Position numbers and translations under genes: made by a program | Shown here: positions 45,961 through 56,745 of the stretch, one piece after another | Position numbering within the stretch: the stretch's first letter is position 1 | Layout: each line of letters starts with the position of its first letter | Source of the DNA: Ypsolopha sequella | Lineage: Eukaryota; Arthropoda; Insecta; Lepidoptera; Ypsolophidae | Assembly: GCA_934047225.1 (NCBI GenBank) | Contig: OW203983.1 | Location: forward strand, 3,100,001-3,164,000 | Direction: 5' to 3' | Length of the DNA stretch: 64,000 bases | The notes under the pieces: generated by a model | What the model saw: only the letters and a program-made list of their open reading frames with translations | Told to the model about the DNA's origin: nothing | The model's database searches: none

Positions 45961-47820
45961 TACGAAAATGTCGAGTCTCGCAACGCAATCCTTCCACCGT
46001 AAAAAGTTGTGAGATCTTATGTAAAGCAAAGTCTGTTATTTTAGTTTGTATGGACGCACCTTTTCATTTTAGTTAGTATGGGAGCACCTATTTAACAAAT
46101 TTATCACTAATTGTTTCCTAATTAGTTACCTACCAATATTTAGTGACTGTATTAATATTAGTCATCTTTATTGACATCTTAATTCCAAACACAATAATAA
46201 TACATCGATACATTATATCGTGTTTGGAATCAAACTAATAATTATACTAAGCAAAATAATAATAATAAAAATTTATTAAATTACTTAAAATTGAACACAT
46301 AACGGATTTGGATTTATCAGCGACGATATAATAGCGTTTGTCTCTATTGCACTTTCATATTTGCCAGAAAGAAAGGGATGAATGCTATATGTATGGTACA
46401 TGAAATGTACCGTACTAGCTCGACAGAAACCACCTAAAAGGATCACAATGGCCTGTTGTAATAACACAATTATTTTTGTATTTTATTCCTAATTTGAGGA
46501 GTAAGTATCTTAAATATCCGCTTTAAACAATACATCCTTCAGATCATATTATATCATATAAATTGCTGTAGTTCGTCCCTATTTGGCAAGTATGTATGAC
46601 TGTGAAAGTTTCGACGACAATTACTGGATAAAATATAAATAGAATCAGATTTATAGAAGGCACAAGGTTATATCGACATATTTGTGTCGACATAAACCTA
46701 TCACAATTTATTTTTTCCTATGTCTGGCAACATTTTCGGCTGTCAAGTTAGTTCGCCTAATTCTGGACTCGACTTTAGTTTAATCTAACATAACTAGCTA
46801 TAATCTTTATGTTGGAAACAAAATATATACGCACTAATTTAATTTAGGTTCAGTTTAGAGTTTTTTGTTTTGTCGTTGGTAGCATGTAAAGATTCCATTA
46901 CACATTTATTTGGGTTGTCGTACATTTTCATAGACTTTTTAAATTATTTTTGTCGTTGGCAGCTTGTACGGACTTTGTCCACACATTTAGGTTATCCTTA
47001 CATTTCCTACTAACACAGTTTACTTAAGTCAAGGTTGCTAACATGGCGGCCGCAAGTATTGAGGACAAATTCTAGTGCTTTCCGGGTGACGAAATACAAT
47101 CAGTAGTTAAGCCTAACATATTGCAGAAAAGTCAGTTGGTTTCGTGCCACTCATGAACATCAACATAATTTATAACATAACATTTGATATCCTTATTTCT
47201 GTTTGTTATAACATCAGTGTAACACTTATATATATTTAGTGAAACATTATTACATAAAAACAATAAACAATTATTTCCCATGTTATCCTACCTAGGCACT
47301 CTGGACTCGTGGTAAACGTCATAGGCGCCATCATTCAGTGGCCCTACTTTAGCATCGATTCGATAAAAAAAATGTAACTCTTATTTCATTGCACTAAGGG
47401 TTATCGTTTGAAATTTATCGTTTTTATCTTTCAAATTTATCTAAGCGACGCGTACGTGCTCGCATAGGGTCCGACAATAGTACCTACACTTACATAAGTA
47501 AATAAAAATACTGTAATAAATTATTACTATTAGAAAAAAATTATTACACGTAGTGGTATAGCGGCGCAGCAAACTTGATAGAGAAGAATGAAAGAGAAAA
47601 AAGTTTTGCGCCAACCCGAAACAATGGGATAAAGGCAAGATAATGATGATTGATTTGTTATATGTTTATAATATTGTTGTTTGTATTAATTATGTTTTTT
47701 TTCCCGTGTATAGTGTCGTTGATGATAACACTAAAACAACCTATATTAAATAATAAATTAATATTTATTGCAATGGTATGAAAGATTTTTTATTATGTAG
47801 CTAAAATGTACTCCCACTCT
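45961..47820. other. Intron 8 or beyond, no gene recognised
   Basis: AT-rich. The only repeat word is GTCATAGGCGCCATCATTCA plus GTGGCCCTACTTTA at 47319, an end of the MITE seen whole at 52365. Confidence 0.45.
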
Positions 47821-48080
47821 CAGTGGCGTGCATAGAACTTTTAACCGGAAAAGCAATCAGAAGGTCAAGTTTGACAATAAAAAAATATGAAAATTTTTAA
47901 ATAACACTTTAAAAAAAAAGTGGGTATGAAAATGTTCACTGTACGGTAGGCACTACCCTGGCGTCATACAAAACATTCTTTTTACAAAGTGTTATTTGAA
48001 TTTTTTCATATTTTGTTTTATTTTCAAACTTGACCTTCTGATTGCTTTTCCAGAAAAAAGTCCTATGAACACCACTACCT
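47821..48080. mobile_element. Fold-back element (GTGGCGTGCATAGAAC ends)
   Basis: GGAAAAGCAATCAGAAGGTC plus AAGTTTGA at the left is inverted at about 48022-48050. Arms of about 60 bases or more; the outer ends GTGGCGTGCATAGAAC and GTCCTATGAACACCAC are diverged. Confidence 0.7.
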
Positions 48081-48830
48081 AGTCTTCGTTTTATGGGAAA
48101 ATGACACTACACATGCTCCAGTAGCATTTACTAATCAGCAAAAAAATAATGATAGAGGTGCTTCTTTTGACCCCCTGCACTCCACTCCCCCGGCGCGGCA
48201 CCCAGGATTCAAATATGACTTTCCTCCACATCTGGAAATGATCGCCTTAGGTTAGGACATCCTATTCATGGTGAACATTTCATAATTTCTACCCCTTCTT
48301 TCCTCTTTTGTATGGACTCTCACTTAGGCTACGAAGCGAATGCTTCGCTATATTAATATTATGATATCTATGGCTGCAATTGATTTCCCTGTGATTGAGT
48401 AAAGAGTTGGCTAAAAAGTATCCACTTGAATAATTAACGGTGGTTTCTTCGACACGTTGCGCTGCTATTTATATTAATAATGCCACTTCCAAGTTATCAA
48501 ATAAATCAATATTTTGAAACTTATTCGTTTTTTATTAGATCTTGTTATAATATATTTGTAAATAAATATACCAAATTTAATGACTTCTTGTTTTTTATTG
48601 TAGATTTAATAATGATATCCCGGCATCGGTCACAATCACGATCGTTATTATTTCAACTGATGCCCGAAATATATCTTGAATTTGCATCATTTTTATTATA
48701 TGATGTGTCTCATTTGTGTATATTTATAATTATTTATCAAAATATAATATATTCATTTAAAAACACTTTCAAAATAATTTTACAAATATGTTTCAACTAT
48801 TAAGTAGTCGGCATCAGTGCAATAAATGAA
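48081..48830. other. No gene recognised
   Basis: AT-rich sequence. A 107-codon frame at 48480-48803 is Phe/Ile/Tyr-rich, as expected from AT-rich DNA, and has no recognisable domain. Confidence 0.45.
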
Positions 48831-48893
48831 AAACTATAATTGTAGTTTTAACAATTATATGATAATAATAAAAAAATAACAAACTTTATATTT

Positions 48894-48935
48894 TCGATAT
48901 ATTTCGGCCTCATCAGTGAGGCCGTCATCAGTCGA
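48894..48935 (-). ncRNA. Hammerhead-like motif, left arm (48.9 kb)
   Basis: Inverted copy of the motif at 49278-49319: UCGA, CUGAUGA, C, stem II GGCCUC/GAGGCC, GAA, AUAUA, UCGA. Confidence 0.5.
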
Positions 48936-49277
48936 GTGGTTGACAGGTAAAAATGATAAAAAATATATATGAAAACAAGTTGATACAGTCTGAAAAGGTT
49001 ATGATAGGAACTATTTATATATATAAAAAAAAAACTGGGAGACATCATATATCTGGTCACTTGGCGCACACTATGGACCCGGACTCAACAGACAGCACTG
49101 ACAGACTCGACCAACTGACCCAATCAGCAAGAACTCCCCTCCAAACTGTTTCTTTTTTTATTTTACCACCTTTCTTTAATTTTTTTTTATATATATAAAT
49201 AGTTCATATCATAACCTTTTCAGACTGTATCAACTTGTTTTCATATATATTTTTTATCATTTTTACCTGTCAACCAC

Positions 49278-49319
49278 TCGACTGATGACGGCCTCACTGA
49301 TGAGGCCGAAATATATCGA
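49278..49319 (+). ncRNA. Hammerhead-like motif, right arm (49.3 kb)
   Basis: Stem I UCGA (49278-49281) pairs with UCGA (49316-49319). Core CUGAUGA 49282-49288, one extra C, stem II GGCCUC/GAGGCC (6 bp, loop ACUGAU), GAA 49308-49310, AUAUA with the last A as cleavage-site base. Stem III is hardly a helix, so activity is doubtful without a partner strand. Confidence 0.5.
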
Positions 49320-50014
49320 AAATAAAAAGTTTGTATTTTTTTATTATTATCATATAATTGTTAAAACTACAAATAAAAAGCTAATACAGCTAAAATTATA
49401 TTTATTCATATTTTAATCGCACATGCGAAACTATAATTGAGTATATATAACACATAAATGTAGACATTTGACAGTAATACATAAACTTGTCTAGGAGTAG
49501 CTAAAATTGTCCTTGGGTCACTTGGTAATATCTGCGGAATCAACCGCCAACTCCTTTAAACTTGTTTGGTCCAACATGTTCAGCCCATGTTCTACTTTTT
49601 GTCCGAAACACGGTTTTTTTTTACATTATCGTCATTGTAATCTTCATTCCGGCTATTTTCTGAATTAGATATTTGTAACATTATTTATATTCTAAACTAT
49701 GATTATCATAAATAAAACTCAAAACGTTCATTAATTACTTCATGATAGTAACTGGACGACCAATTCAGATATACATATTATTTGTTGACTTTGCAACACC
49801 TTGTTATTTTATGCGGAACCATATTCTGAAATACGAACTGAAACAATTTGTGTAATGACCGAACCTGTAGGTTTTACTTCTTCCGTTTTCATAATAATTT
49901 TCTAATATTCTTTTAAAAGTTTTCTTCCAACTCGTCCGTTTCTTGTTTTCATTTTCCATGTTTGATTCATATTTTTTATCAAATTTTTGCAGCAGTCTGA
50001 AAAACTAAATAGCC

Positions 50015-50520
50015 GTCTAAAAAACTAAACTCGTAATCGTTTTTGAAAACGATGCAGAAAATACGTCATTACTGTCATACAAATATGCGGGCGGAAAAAG
50101 TGTATGAAAATTCATTTGAGCGGGCAGAAAAAGTATATGCAAATCCATTGTTAACGTGCTGTTTTTTTTTTAAATAACATAAAGAACGAGCAAGTGGCCA
50201 AGTGGCCAGTATTATTTTACGAACTCGTACATAAAACTCGAAAAATGATACTGGCCACTTGCTTTTCCTGTACCTACATAATAAAAAATAAGAAGGAAAT
50301 AAAAAGTGACAATCGTACGCGAGTCAGTCGCGTTCAGTAAAAGTAAAATTATACTATTTCCTCGCAGGTGTAGTATAAAGCACTATGTATCACTCGGGAG
50401 AAAGTGCGATTCCCAATCCGTGTGTATTGAGGCCCTTGGCTTCGCCTCGGGCCTCAAACTACACCCTCGTTGGTAATCTTCCCCTTTCTTCCCTCGGTCA
50501 ACAATGTACTATTATTCAAT
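50015..50520 (-). repeat. Repeat Q, copy 2 (uninterrupted, inverted)
   Basis: Inverted match to 33222-34145: GATGCAGAAAATACGTCATT, CAAGTGGCCAAGTGGCCAGT, CCTCGCAGGTGTAGTATAAA, GAGGCCCTTGGCTTCGCCTC. The junction GGAAATAAAAAGTGACAATC shows the state before the 33450 insertion. The region 49440-50010 has no gene. Confidence 0.8.
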
Positions 50521-50741
50521 GGGATGTGAACCACTATTCAGTAGTAAGCGTTAATTTAATACACGAAGGTTCTTTTAAAGAGCTACACAGTGTTCTGGGG
50601 AACTTTTCAACAGCCGCTATGCGGATTCAAATAAAAGAGGTGTAAAGGCAGATTAACGGGAAGTATGTTTAACACTGCAGTAAAATGCACCACAATTAAT
50701 CTTTAAACAGTTTAAATAATTGGTTTTCCCTTACTTAGAAT

Positions 50742-50810
50742 AATTTTGGTGCTATTTAAGTTAAGTAGCCAAAAATTTTGGTGCTATTTAAGTTAAGTAG
50801 CCAAAAATTC
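50742..50810. repeat. Two-copy tandem repeat, 35 bp
   Basis: TTTTGGTGCTATTTAAGTTA plus AGTAGCCAAAAA is repeated once directly. The rest of 50520-51250 is unassigned. Confidence 0.75.
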
Positions 50811-51250
50811 ATTAGAAATGAAGTCGGGTGCGTTCGTGCGAGCGTTATCCACGATTTTAAACCCATTAGGATTGTTAAGTGTATTGTTTACAAAAGGTAT
50901 GAAAAATCGCTGATAATATTCAGTGTACGAAGTGCGGGGGCTTGAAGTGCGGGGCGGCGGTGATCATTCATACATACAACAACGCCGGCTCGCACCTCCG
51001 AGACACTAATAAAACAAGTCAAATGTTTACTAAACACAACTACCTCTCGACTCATACCGAACGACACATACACATATTGATAAGTACCTGGTCGCAAAAA
51101 ATTATATACTCGTGGAAAGCGATCACAAACCGCTGGAAGCATTTTGTTTAAACCGTATATGTCCGTCCCTGTACGTCTATAAAGAAGGATTTTAAGTACC
51201 CAAGGGTACTCGACATAATATGTTACATATTAGCCTGGAAAATGTATGTA

Positions 51251-53168
51251 CAGTCAGGACCCTAAATTTATATACTACATTCCTAAACGTTCAAATATAT
51301 CTACACAAACAGTAGTAAAAAAATATGTAAACAACGCATGTCAGTAAAATATATAGGCACTGTAAAGGACCATAAATATCTATACACACTGATGCCAATT
51401 TAATCTGGTCAACCAGGGGCCATAGATATCTGAGCAGACAATAATATGTCAACAAAGTAATGCCAGAAACATCTAGGTAAGCATGTCAAAGTGAGGCGTA
51501 CAGAAGAAAAAGTTCCGCAGATTAAGAAATTTTCATCCGTATTCCTAGACAATAAGTACCTTGACAGGAGGGAGTTTTACTGCGTATAATACAAGAAGCT
51601 TCTCCGAAAACTTCATAGATAGAATTGTAAAGAAAGTAATTTTATTTGACGTTGTATTCAATATTGAAAATGCAACTGCATATAATACAAGAAACTTGAA
51701 ACCTGTACTGTATGTACATATATCTTAAGTCTACGCTTAAAACTATTATAAACTTCTTGTTATAATACCTATCTTCACCGAAAACGTCATAGATAAATTG
51801 TAAAGAACCTCATTTTATTTTATATTCAAAATTTATAAAAAAGAGGTCGAGGTCAAAGACTCAGAATGGCTCAAACACAACTTTGGGATGCCCTTTTGAT
51901 GGTTTTGAGATGCGTTATAAAATAAACTAGTGAGTAACGTCAAAATATGGTAAGTGATGAAATTATGGTAAGTTAGTCTGAGATATGTATGGTTGATGTC
52001 GTTGATTTTAGCCTTTTTTGATTGAAATTCGCTTGTATTACATTGACGGTTTTAGTTGATTCGTAGGTAATTGTTTCTATACAAGGTTACATTAGTTTAT
52101 ATACTTACCCAAATTCATACTAAAGATTCGGTAAATGCTCAGTATCAAGCTTCTTTTTTTTTCATTTTCCCTGCAAGCGCAAGCCCAGCCGTGAGACGTC
52201 AACGTTTTATTTTGCGAAATTAACAACACGTATTACTACTTTACGACTTGTCGTCGTCGTCGCCATGTGGCCATTGCAAAGTCTCACATGACGCGTTCGA
52301 AAATTCTAAAATCAAAATAATCTGTAGCTTTGTTTGTAAGGTATTATATAGGTAGGTAGATATTAAAGTAGGGCCACTAAGTGATGGCACTTATGACAGC
52401 TGCATTTAGTGATGAGGTACATTTCGAATTTCGGTTAAAATAAAAATCAAGTGTGAGTTTACTCAACATTAGACACGTCATTCAACATTCAACACAATAA
52501 TACAAAAGGAAAATGTGCCAAACCCAGTGGCGTAGCAATCGGAAGGCTAGGCGGCGTAGTGTCCCGGGGCCCCCAAGCTTTAAACAACTCTTCTCAACAC
52601 CCTGAGCGAAGTTGAAAGAGTTGTTTAAATATCTAAATCGAAAAAAGTATTTTACTATCATTTATTTTCATTTAGTTTAACTTCGTCATTGTTTTGTTTT
52701 TAAATAAATATTATTGCGTAACTTGGCGATCTCAAATATGACCTATAAAAAATGAGAAACTTTTTTCCTAAGAAAACTAATTCTTTGTTTCTATACGAAT
52801 TCTATTGCACAATAAAGCAACATTCAAATCGAAAAATAATAACCGAAACAAGTAGTACATCACTATCAACAATGAAGTATTACATTTTTTTATTCACACT
52901 TGCTTATAAATAATTACGATACTTTTTAGGCATTTAAACGTCATAGGCGCCATCGCTCAGTGGCCCCACTTTAATGTAACCTTATTTGTATACATATTTT
53001 CGAACAGATCGTTGCTTACAAATTATTGAGTCAGTTGGTGACCAATTTTAGTTTTGACATATGATCACATATTATTGGATTCTGAGCGTGTTTAGATATT
53101 GGCTGTTAGGCATGCATATTATTTTTGGCCATTTATGATGTATATATATTTATATTTGGTCTTGACTG
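51251..53168. mobile_element. Candidate 1.9-kb TIR element (TSD TA)
   Basis: CAGTCAGGACC at the left and GGTCTTGACTG at the right are inverted and flanked by TA. Inside, CATAGATAnAATTGTAAAGAA plus CATTTTATTT-type segments repeat at 51604 and 51787. The MITE 52365-52976 is nested. No transposase frame is visible. The short TIR makes the boundary tentative. Confidence 0.45.
52365..52976. mobile_element. MITE with TTAAAGTAGGGCCACT ends
   Basis: The left end TTAAAGTAGGGCCACTAAGT plus GATGGCACTTATGAC is inverted at the right: GTCATAGGCGCCATCGCTCA plus GTGGCCCCACTTTAA. A solo right end lies at 47319. Confidence 0.7.
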
Positions 53169-53261
53169 TACGTCCCCACAGACCACTTACCCATAGATAT
53201 TTTATTACGTTTATTACGTAAAGTTACGTTGTGCACTTAGTACCGAGCGACTGATATTTAA

Positions 53262-53680
53262 ACTTAAGAGGCTATGCGAATTTTATTTTTGTCACTGTCA
53301 CTCCAAGCGAAAAATCGCGCATTGCGAGAGGGGCGGATTCAGGCCAAAAGGGAAAAAAGTTGGTTTTATATTTTTATTAAAAAAACTAAAATAGCTAGCA
53401 AAATTTCAAATATCAAATCTCTAGATATTGTTGAAACACACCTAATAAAATATGTTTGAGTTCTGTATTCCTATTTGTCAAACGAGGAGAAAAAGTGTGT
53501 TTGAAAACCTCATTTCACCAATTATTTCATTCGAGGAAAATTTATCCAAACATGTTTTCCAATTTCAAAACCTAGATTATATAGTCAAAATGCATGTACT
53601 AGAAATGTATTAAAATGTTCCATGTATTTCATACACAGAAAAGAAACACCCGTTTTTTTTTTCGCATATCGCCTTAAGGT
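53262..53680 (+). mobile_element. TTAA-flanked MITE, copy 2
   Basis: From TTAAGAGGCTATGCGAATTT to TTCGCATATCGCCTTAA. Matches 31023-31433 (inverted) and 55893-56325. Confidence 0.8.
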
Positions 53681-53713
53681 TAAACGTCAGTAGCTTACCG
53701 TACTAATTGTGCA

Positions 53714-54510
53714 TTAAGGCGATATGTAAAAGTTTTAGCGTCCCTGTTACTCCATATGCGAAAAAATCCTCAGTGCGACAGGGACGGATTCGTGGTAAAG
53801 TAGCAAAAACTCGGTTTTATATTAATAAAAAATGTACTAAAGTTGCTATCAAAATTTCGTATAACCAGCGGGCCTATTATGTATCTCTAGTTGCCTTCTG
53901 TACTGGGTGCCTATCATCAAAAACATAGAATTCCAATTCCGATTTCCGATTTCCGATTTCCGATTTCCGATTTCCTAAGGACATGTTCGCACTTCAAGTG
54001 ACGACACAGATTGTTAATAGTTCAATACCCACTAAAGGCAATTTTGAAATTTCAGTTTTTATCTATGTTTTTGATGATAGGCACCTAGTACAGTTGGCAA
54101 CTAAAGATACAGAATAGGGGGGCAGGTCCTAGATACCGTTAAAACCCATCTAATAAAATATAGTTGCAGTCTATATGTCATTCTAAATTGTCAAACCAGG
54201 TGAATTGGTGTCGAATAGAACCTAATTTCAATAAATATTTCTATCGAGCCGAATTTCTCCAATCGCGTTTCTGTTTTAACAGATCCCTAGAAAAAGTATC
54301 CAAAAATAATATACTATTTTATCAAAATAATACATTATTTACTGAAGTAGGTATGCAAGTCCTTAAAGTGTCGACTTTTTTTCCGTAGTTCCTTAAATTT
54401 CGAACTCATGCTTTATAAACGTCACTAATACTGAACTATTGGCGTCAACTGCCACATAACAAGAGGTTTTTCAATTTTTAACTTCTAAAGAAAAAAGCAT
54501 AGTTAAGTTA
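53714..54510 (+). mobile_element. Diverged TTAA MITE, split by a Harbinger MITE
   Basis: Starts TTAAGGCGATATGTAAAAGT and continues with CTCAGTGCGACAGGGACGGA. It is interrupted at 53869-54122 and resumes with AACCCATCTAATAAAATATA. The right end is unclear. Directly follows copy 2. Confidence 0.5.
53869..54122 (-). mobile_element. Harbinger-type MITE, copy 2 (TSD CAG)
   Basis: Inverted copy of 18827-19057, flanked by CAG on both sides (53866-53868, 54123-54125). It carries a local 7-bp expansion of CGATTTC, about five units at 53941-53976, not present in copy 1. Confidence 0.8.
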
Positions 54511-54651
54511 AGCACTTTGCGCTAAGCGACTGACGTTTAAACTTAAAAGGCAAGTATTCTGCAGGAAGTGCAGAATTGCAGAATCAAATAGAAGTCGTCG
54601 TCCGCATTTGGTATAAAAGCAATCTTGCGGCAGAAAACCGTGCTCTTGTTT

Positions 54652-55207
54652 GATGGGGGTCGGTGGCTATTCGCTCCCTAGAAATTCGTGCCGAAAAGTA
54701 TTTATTTTTGGTGTAAATTCGTTCCGCATCAAAAAATATATTCAGTACGTGAAAATTCGTCCTCTTTTTGGGTGTCGATTCGTTCCCTTCGTTTTGACAA
54801 TGGCTCTTATACCTAAATTTCTATTTATTTTATATAAGAGTACTATCACTCTTAAAAGTTAAAAGAAATATAATTTTTTTAAAGTTTAATGATTATGTAG
54901 TGACAAATCAGCTCGCCCCCATTAACTTGTCATTGGCATCAGAGTCCTTTGTTTAGTCAGGATTCTGGAAAGTCATTGGTGTGCGGCCCGCCGCTCTTTA
55001 CAAAAAATACACTAATGGTATGAAAATTAGTAAGTTTAACAATTACATCTGGGATAATCATTGTTTCACATTTTAATACAAGAACATAACGGTTATGTAT
55101 CTTATAAGTTGCGGGACGAATTTACCCTGGTCGAGGCAAGCGGGTCGAATTTTCCCAAAAATAGAAAACGGGACGAATTCGGCGGCGCGAATATCCACCG
55201 ACCCTTT
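54652..55207. mobile_element. MITE with GGGTCGGTGG ends
   Basis: GGGGGTCGGTGGCTATTCGC at the left is matched inverted by GCGAATATCCACCGACCC at the right. Several AAATTCGT(C/T)C words lie inside in both orientations. GATGATGATGATGATGATGA microsatellite at 55252. Confidence 0.65.
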
Positions 55208-55392
55208 GATGGATACCAGTGTTCCCTTCTTGTGAGTTCTATCCATTTTTGTGATGATGATGATGATGATGACCCCACTTTTTGCATCAGAAGTTTAAAA
55301 TAATTATTCATGTTCACTAGGGCGGCGCGAAATGTTTTGGGTTTCCTGTGTCTTTTATCCATGCCTTGTTAATAGATAGTAAATATTTATAC

Positions 55393-55661
55393 TTTAATAA
55401 GACAATAAAGCGGCTGCTCTGTATTGATGTTGATACCGATATCGCGTGACGTCACGTGTGAGTGTGAGACGAGTGTTGCCACAACAATGTTGATATATGT
55501 AGTATTATGTAAACAATGCGTACATTCACACACATAAACACTTGTATTATGTTATGAGTAACCATAAACAGCTACCGTTATGCATTGTGTTCTATGCATT
55601 CCAGACAAAACAATCATTAAACACATCAATATTATATGTATCTATACATTATTTATTTAGC
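55393..55661. other. No gene recognised
   Basis: Unassigned sequence between MITEs, with TATCGCGTGACGTCACGTGT near 55439. Confidence 0.4.
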
Positions 55662-56712
55662 AGCTCCTTCCAATAAAAGTATTTTCATGGTTAATCATTT
55701 CAAATATATTCATTATATGTACAAGATTTTCTTTATTGTTCCTTTCACATTGGCGTCTTTCCTTCACGACCAGGCGATAACAGACACTTCTCAATTAAAT
55801 AAGCTTCATATATGAAACGGTACAGTAGTTTGTAGAAGCGTTTTACCTACCAATAAAACGCATATTAAATACTTACCTGAAATATACGAAGCTTATGTAA
55901 GAGGCTTTGCGAATTTTATTTTTGTCACTGTCACTCCAAGCGAAAAATCGCGCAGTGCGAGAGGAGCGGATTCAGGGCAAAAGGGAAAAAAGTTGGTTTT
56001 ATATTTTTATAAAAAAAACTAAAATAGCTAGCAAAATGTCAAATATCAAATCTCTCGATATTGTTGAAACACATCTAATAAAATATGTTTGAGTTCTGTA
56101 TATGGTTCCTATTCGTCAAACGAGGAGAAAAAGTGTGTTTGAAGACCTCATTTCAACAATTATTTCTATCTAGGAAAATTTATCCAAACATATTTTCCAA
56201 TTTCAAAAACCTAAATTATATGGTCAAAATGCATATACCAGAATTTTATTACAGTTTTTCGTGTATTTCATAAAATACACAGAAAAGAAACACCCGTATT
56301 TTTTTCGCATATTGCCTTAAATTCGTTTCCCGCCTTTTGTATCCTTCTCTTTCTACCCTATTGAAGCTTTGCATCGGTCTCTCTGTTACTCACCACCAGC
56401 GGGGACTGCATTTTTATCGCTTCCGTCCGCAGTCTTGGAATCATTGTGTCGAAATTAATCAGGCAGATTTTACTCATAAGCTTCGTATATTTCAGGTAAG
56501 TATTTAATATGCGTTTTATTGGTAGGTAAAACGCTTCTACAAACTACTGTACCGTTTTATATACGAAGCTTATTTAATTGAGAAGTGTCTGTTATCGCCT
56601 GGTGGTGAAGGAAAGACGCCAATGTGAAAGGAACAATAAAGAAAATCTTGTACATATAATGAATATATTTGAAATGATTAACCATGAAAATACTTTTATT
56701 GGAAGGAGCTGG
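55662..56712. repeat. Large inverted repeat, 230-bp arms
   Basis: The left arm 55662-55892 (CAGCTCCTTCCAATAAAAGT ... ATATACGAAGCTTATG) is inverted at 56478-56712 with few differences. The loop holds the third TTAA MITE and about 150 bases of other sequence. Arms are too similar to be old. Confidence 0.85.
55893..56325 (+). mobile_element. TTAA MITE, copy 3
   Basis: AAGAGGCTTTGCGAATTTTA to TTCGCATATTGCCTTAA. The left TTAA has become GTAA. It lies in the loop of the large inverted repeat. Confidence 0.75.
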
Positions 56713-56745
56713 TGTAACCTGCCTTCGATAGAATTTACAAAAATG

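Larger units (their letters stand above)
48843..49427. mobile_element. Large palindrome with two opposed hammerhead-like motifs
   Basis: A 585-bp insertion between direct repeats AAACTATAATTG (48831-48842, 49428-49439). Arms of about 190 bases (TAGTTTTAACAATTATATGA ... GTTGATACAGTCTGAAAAGG) pair with 49200-49372. The unique centre of about 130 bases holds GACCCGGACTCAACAGACAG. The tail after the right arm (AAATAAAAAGCTAATACAG) matches that at 33210. No protein. Confidence 0.8.

Noticed and set aside
50385..50645. 86-codon + open frame
   Set aside because: Encoded by repeat Q; the same frame appears as a shorter version in the inverted copy at 33.2-33.35 kb and is not conserved as protein.
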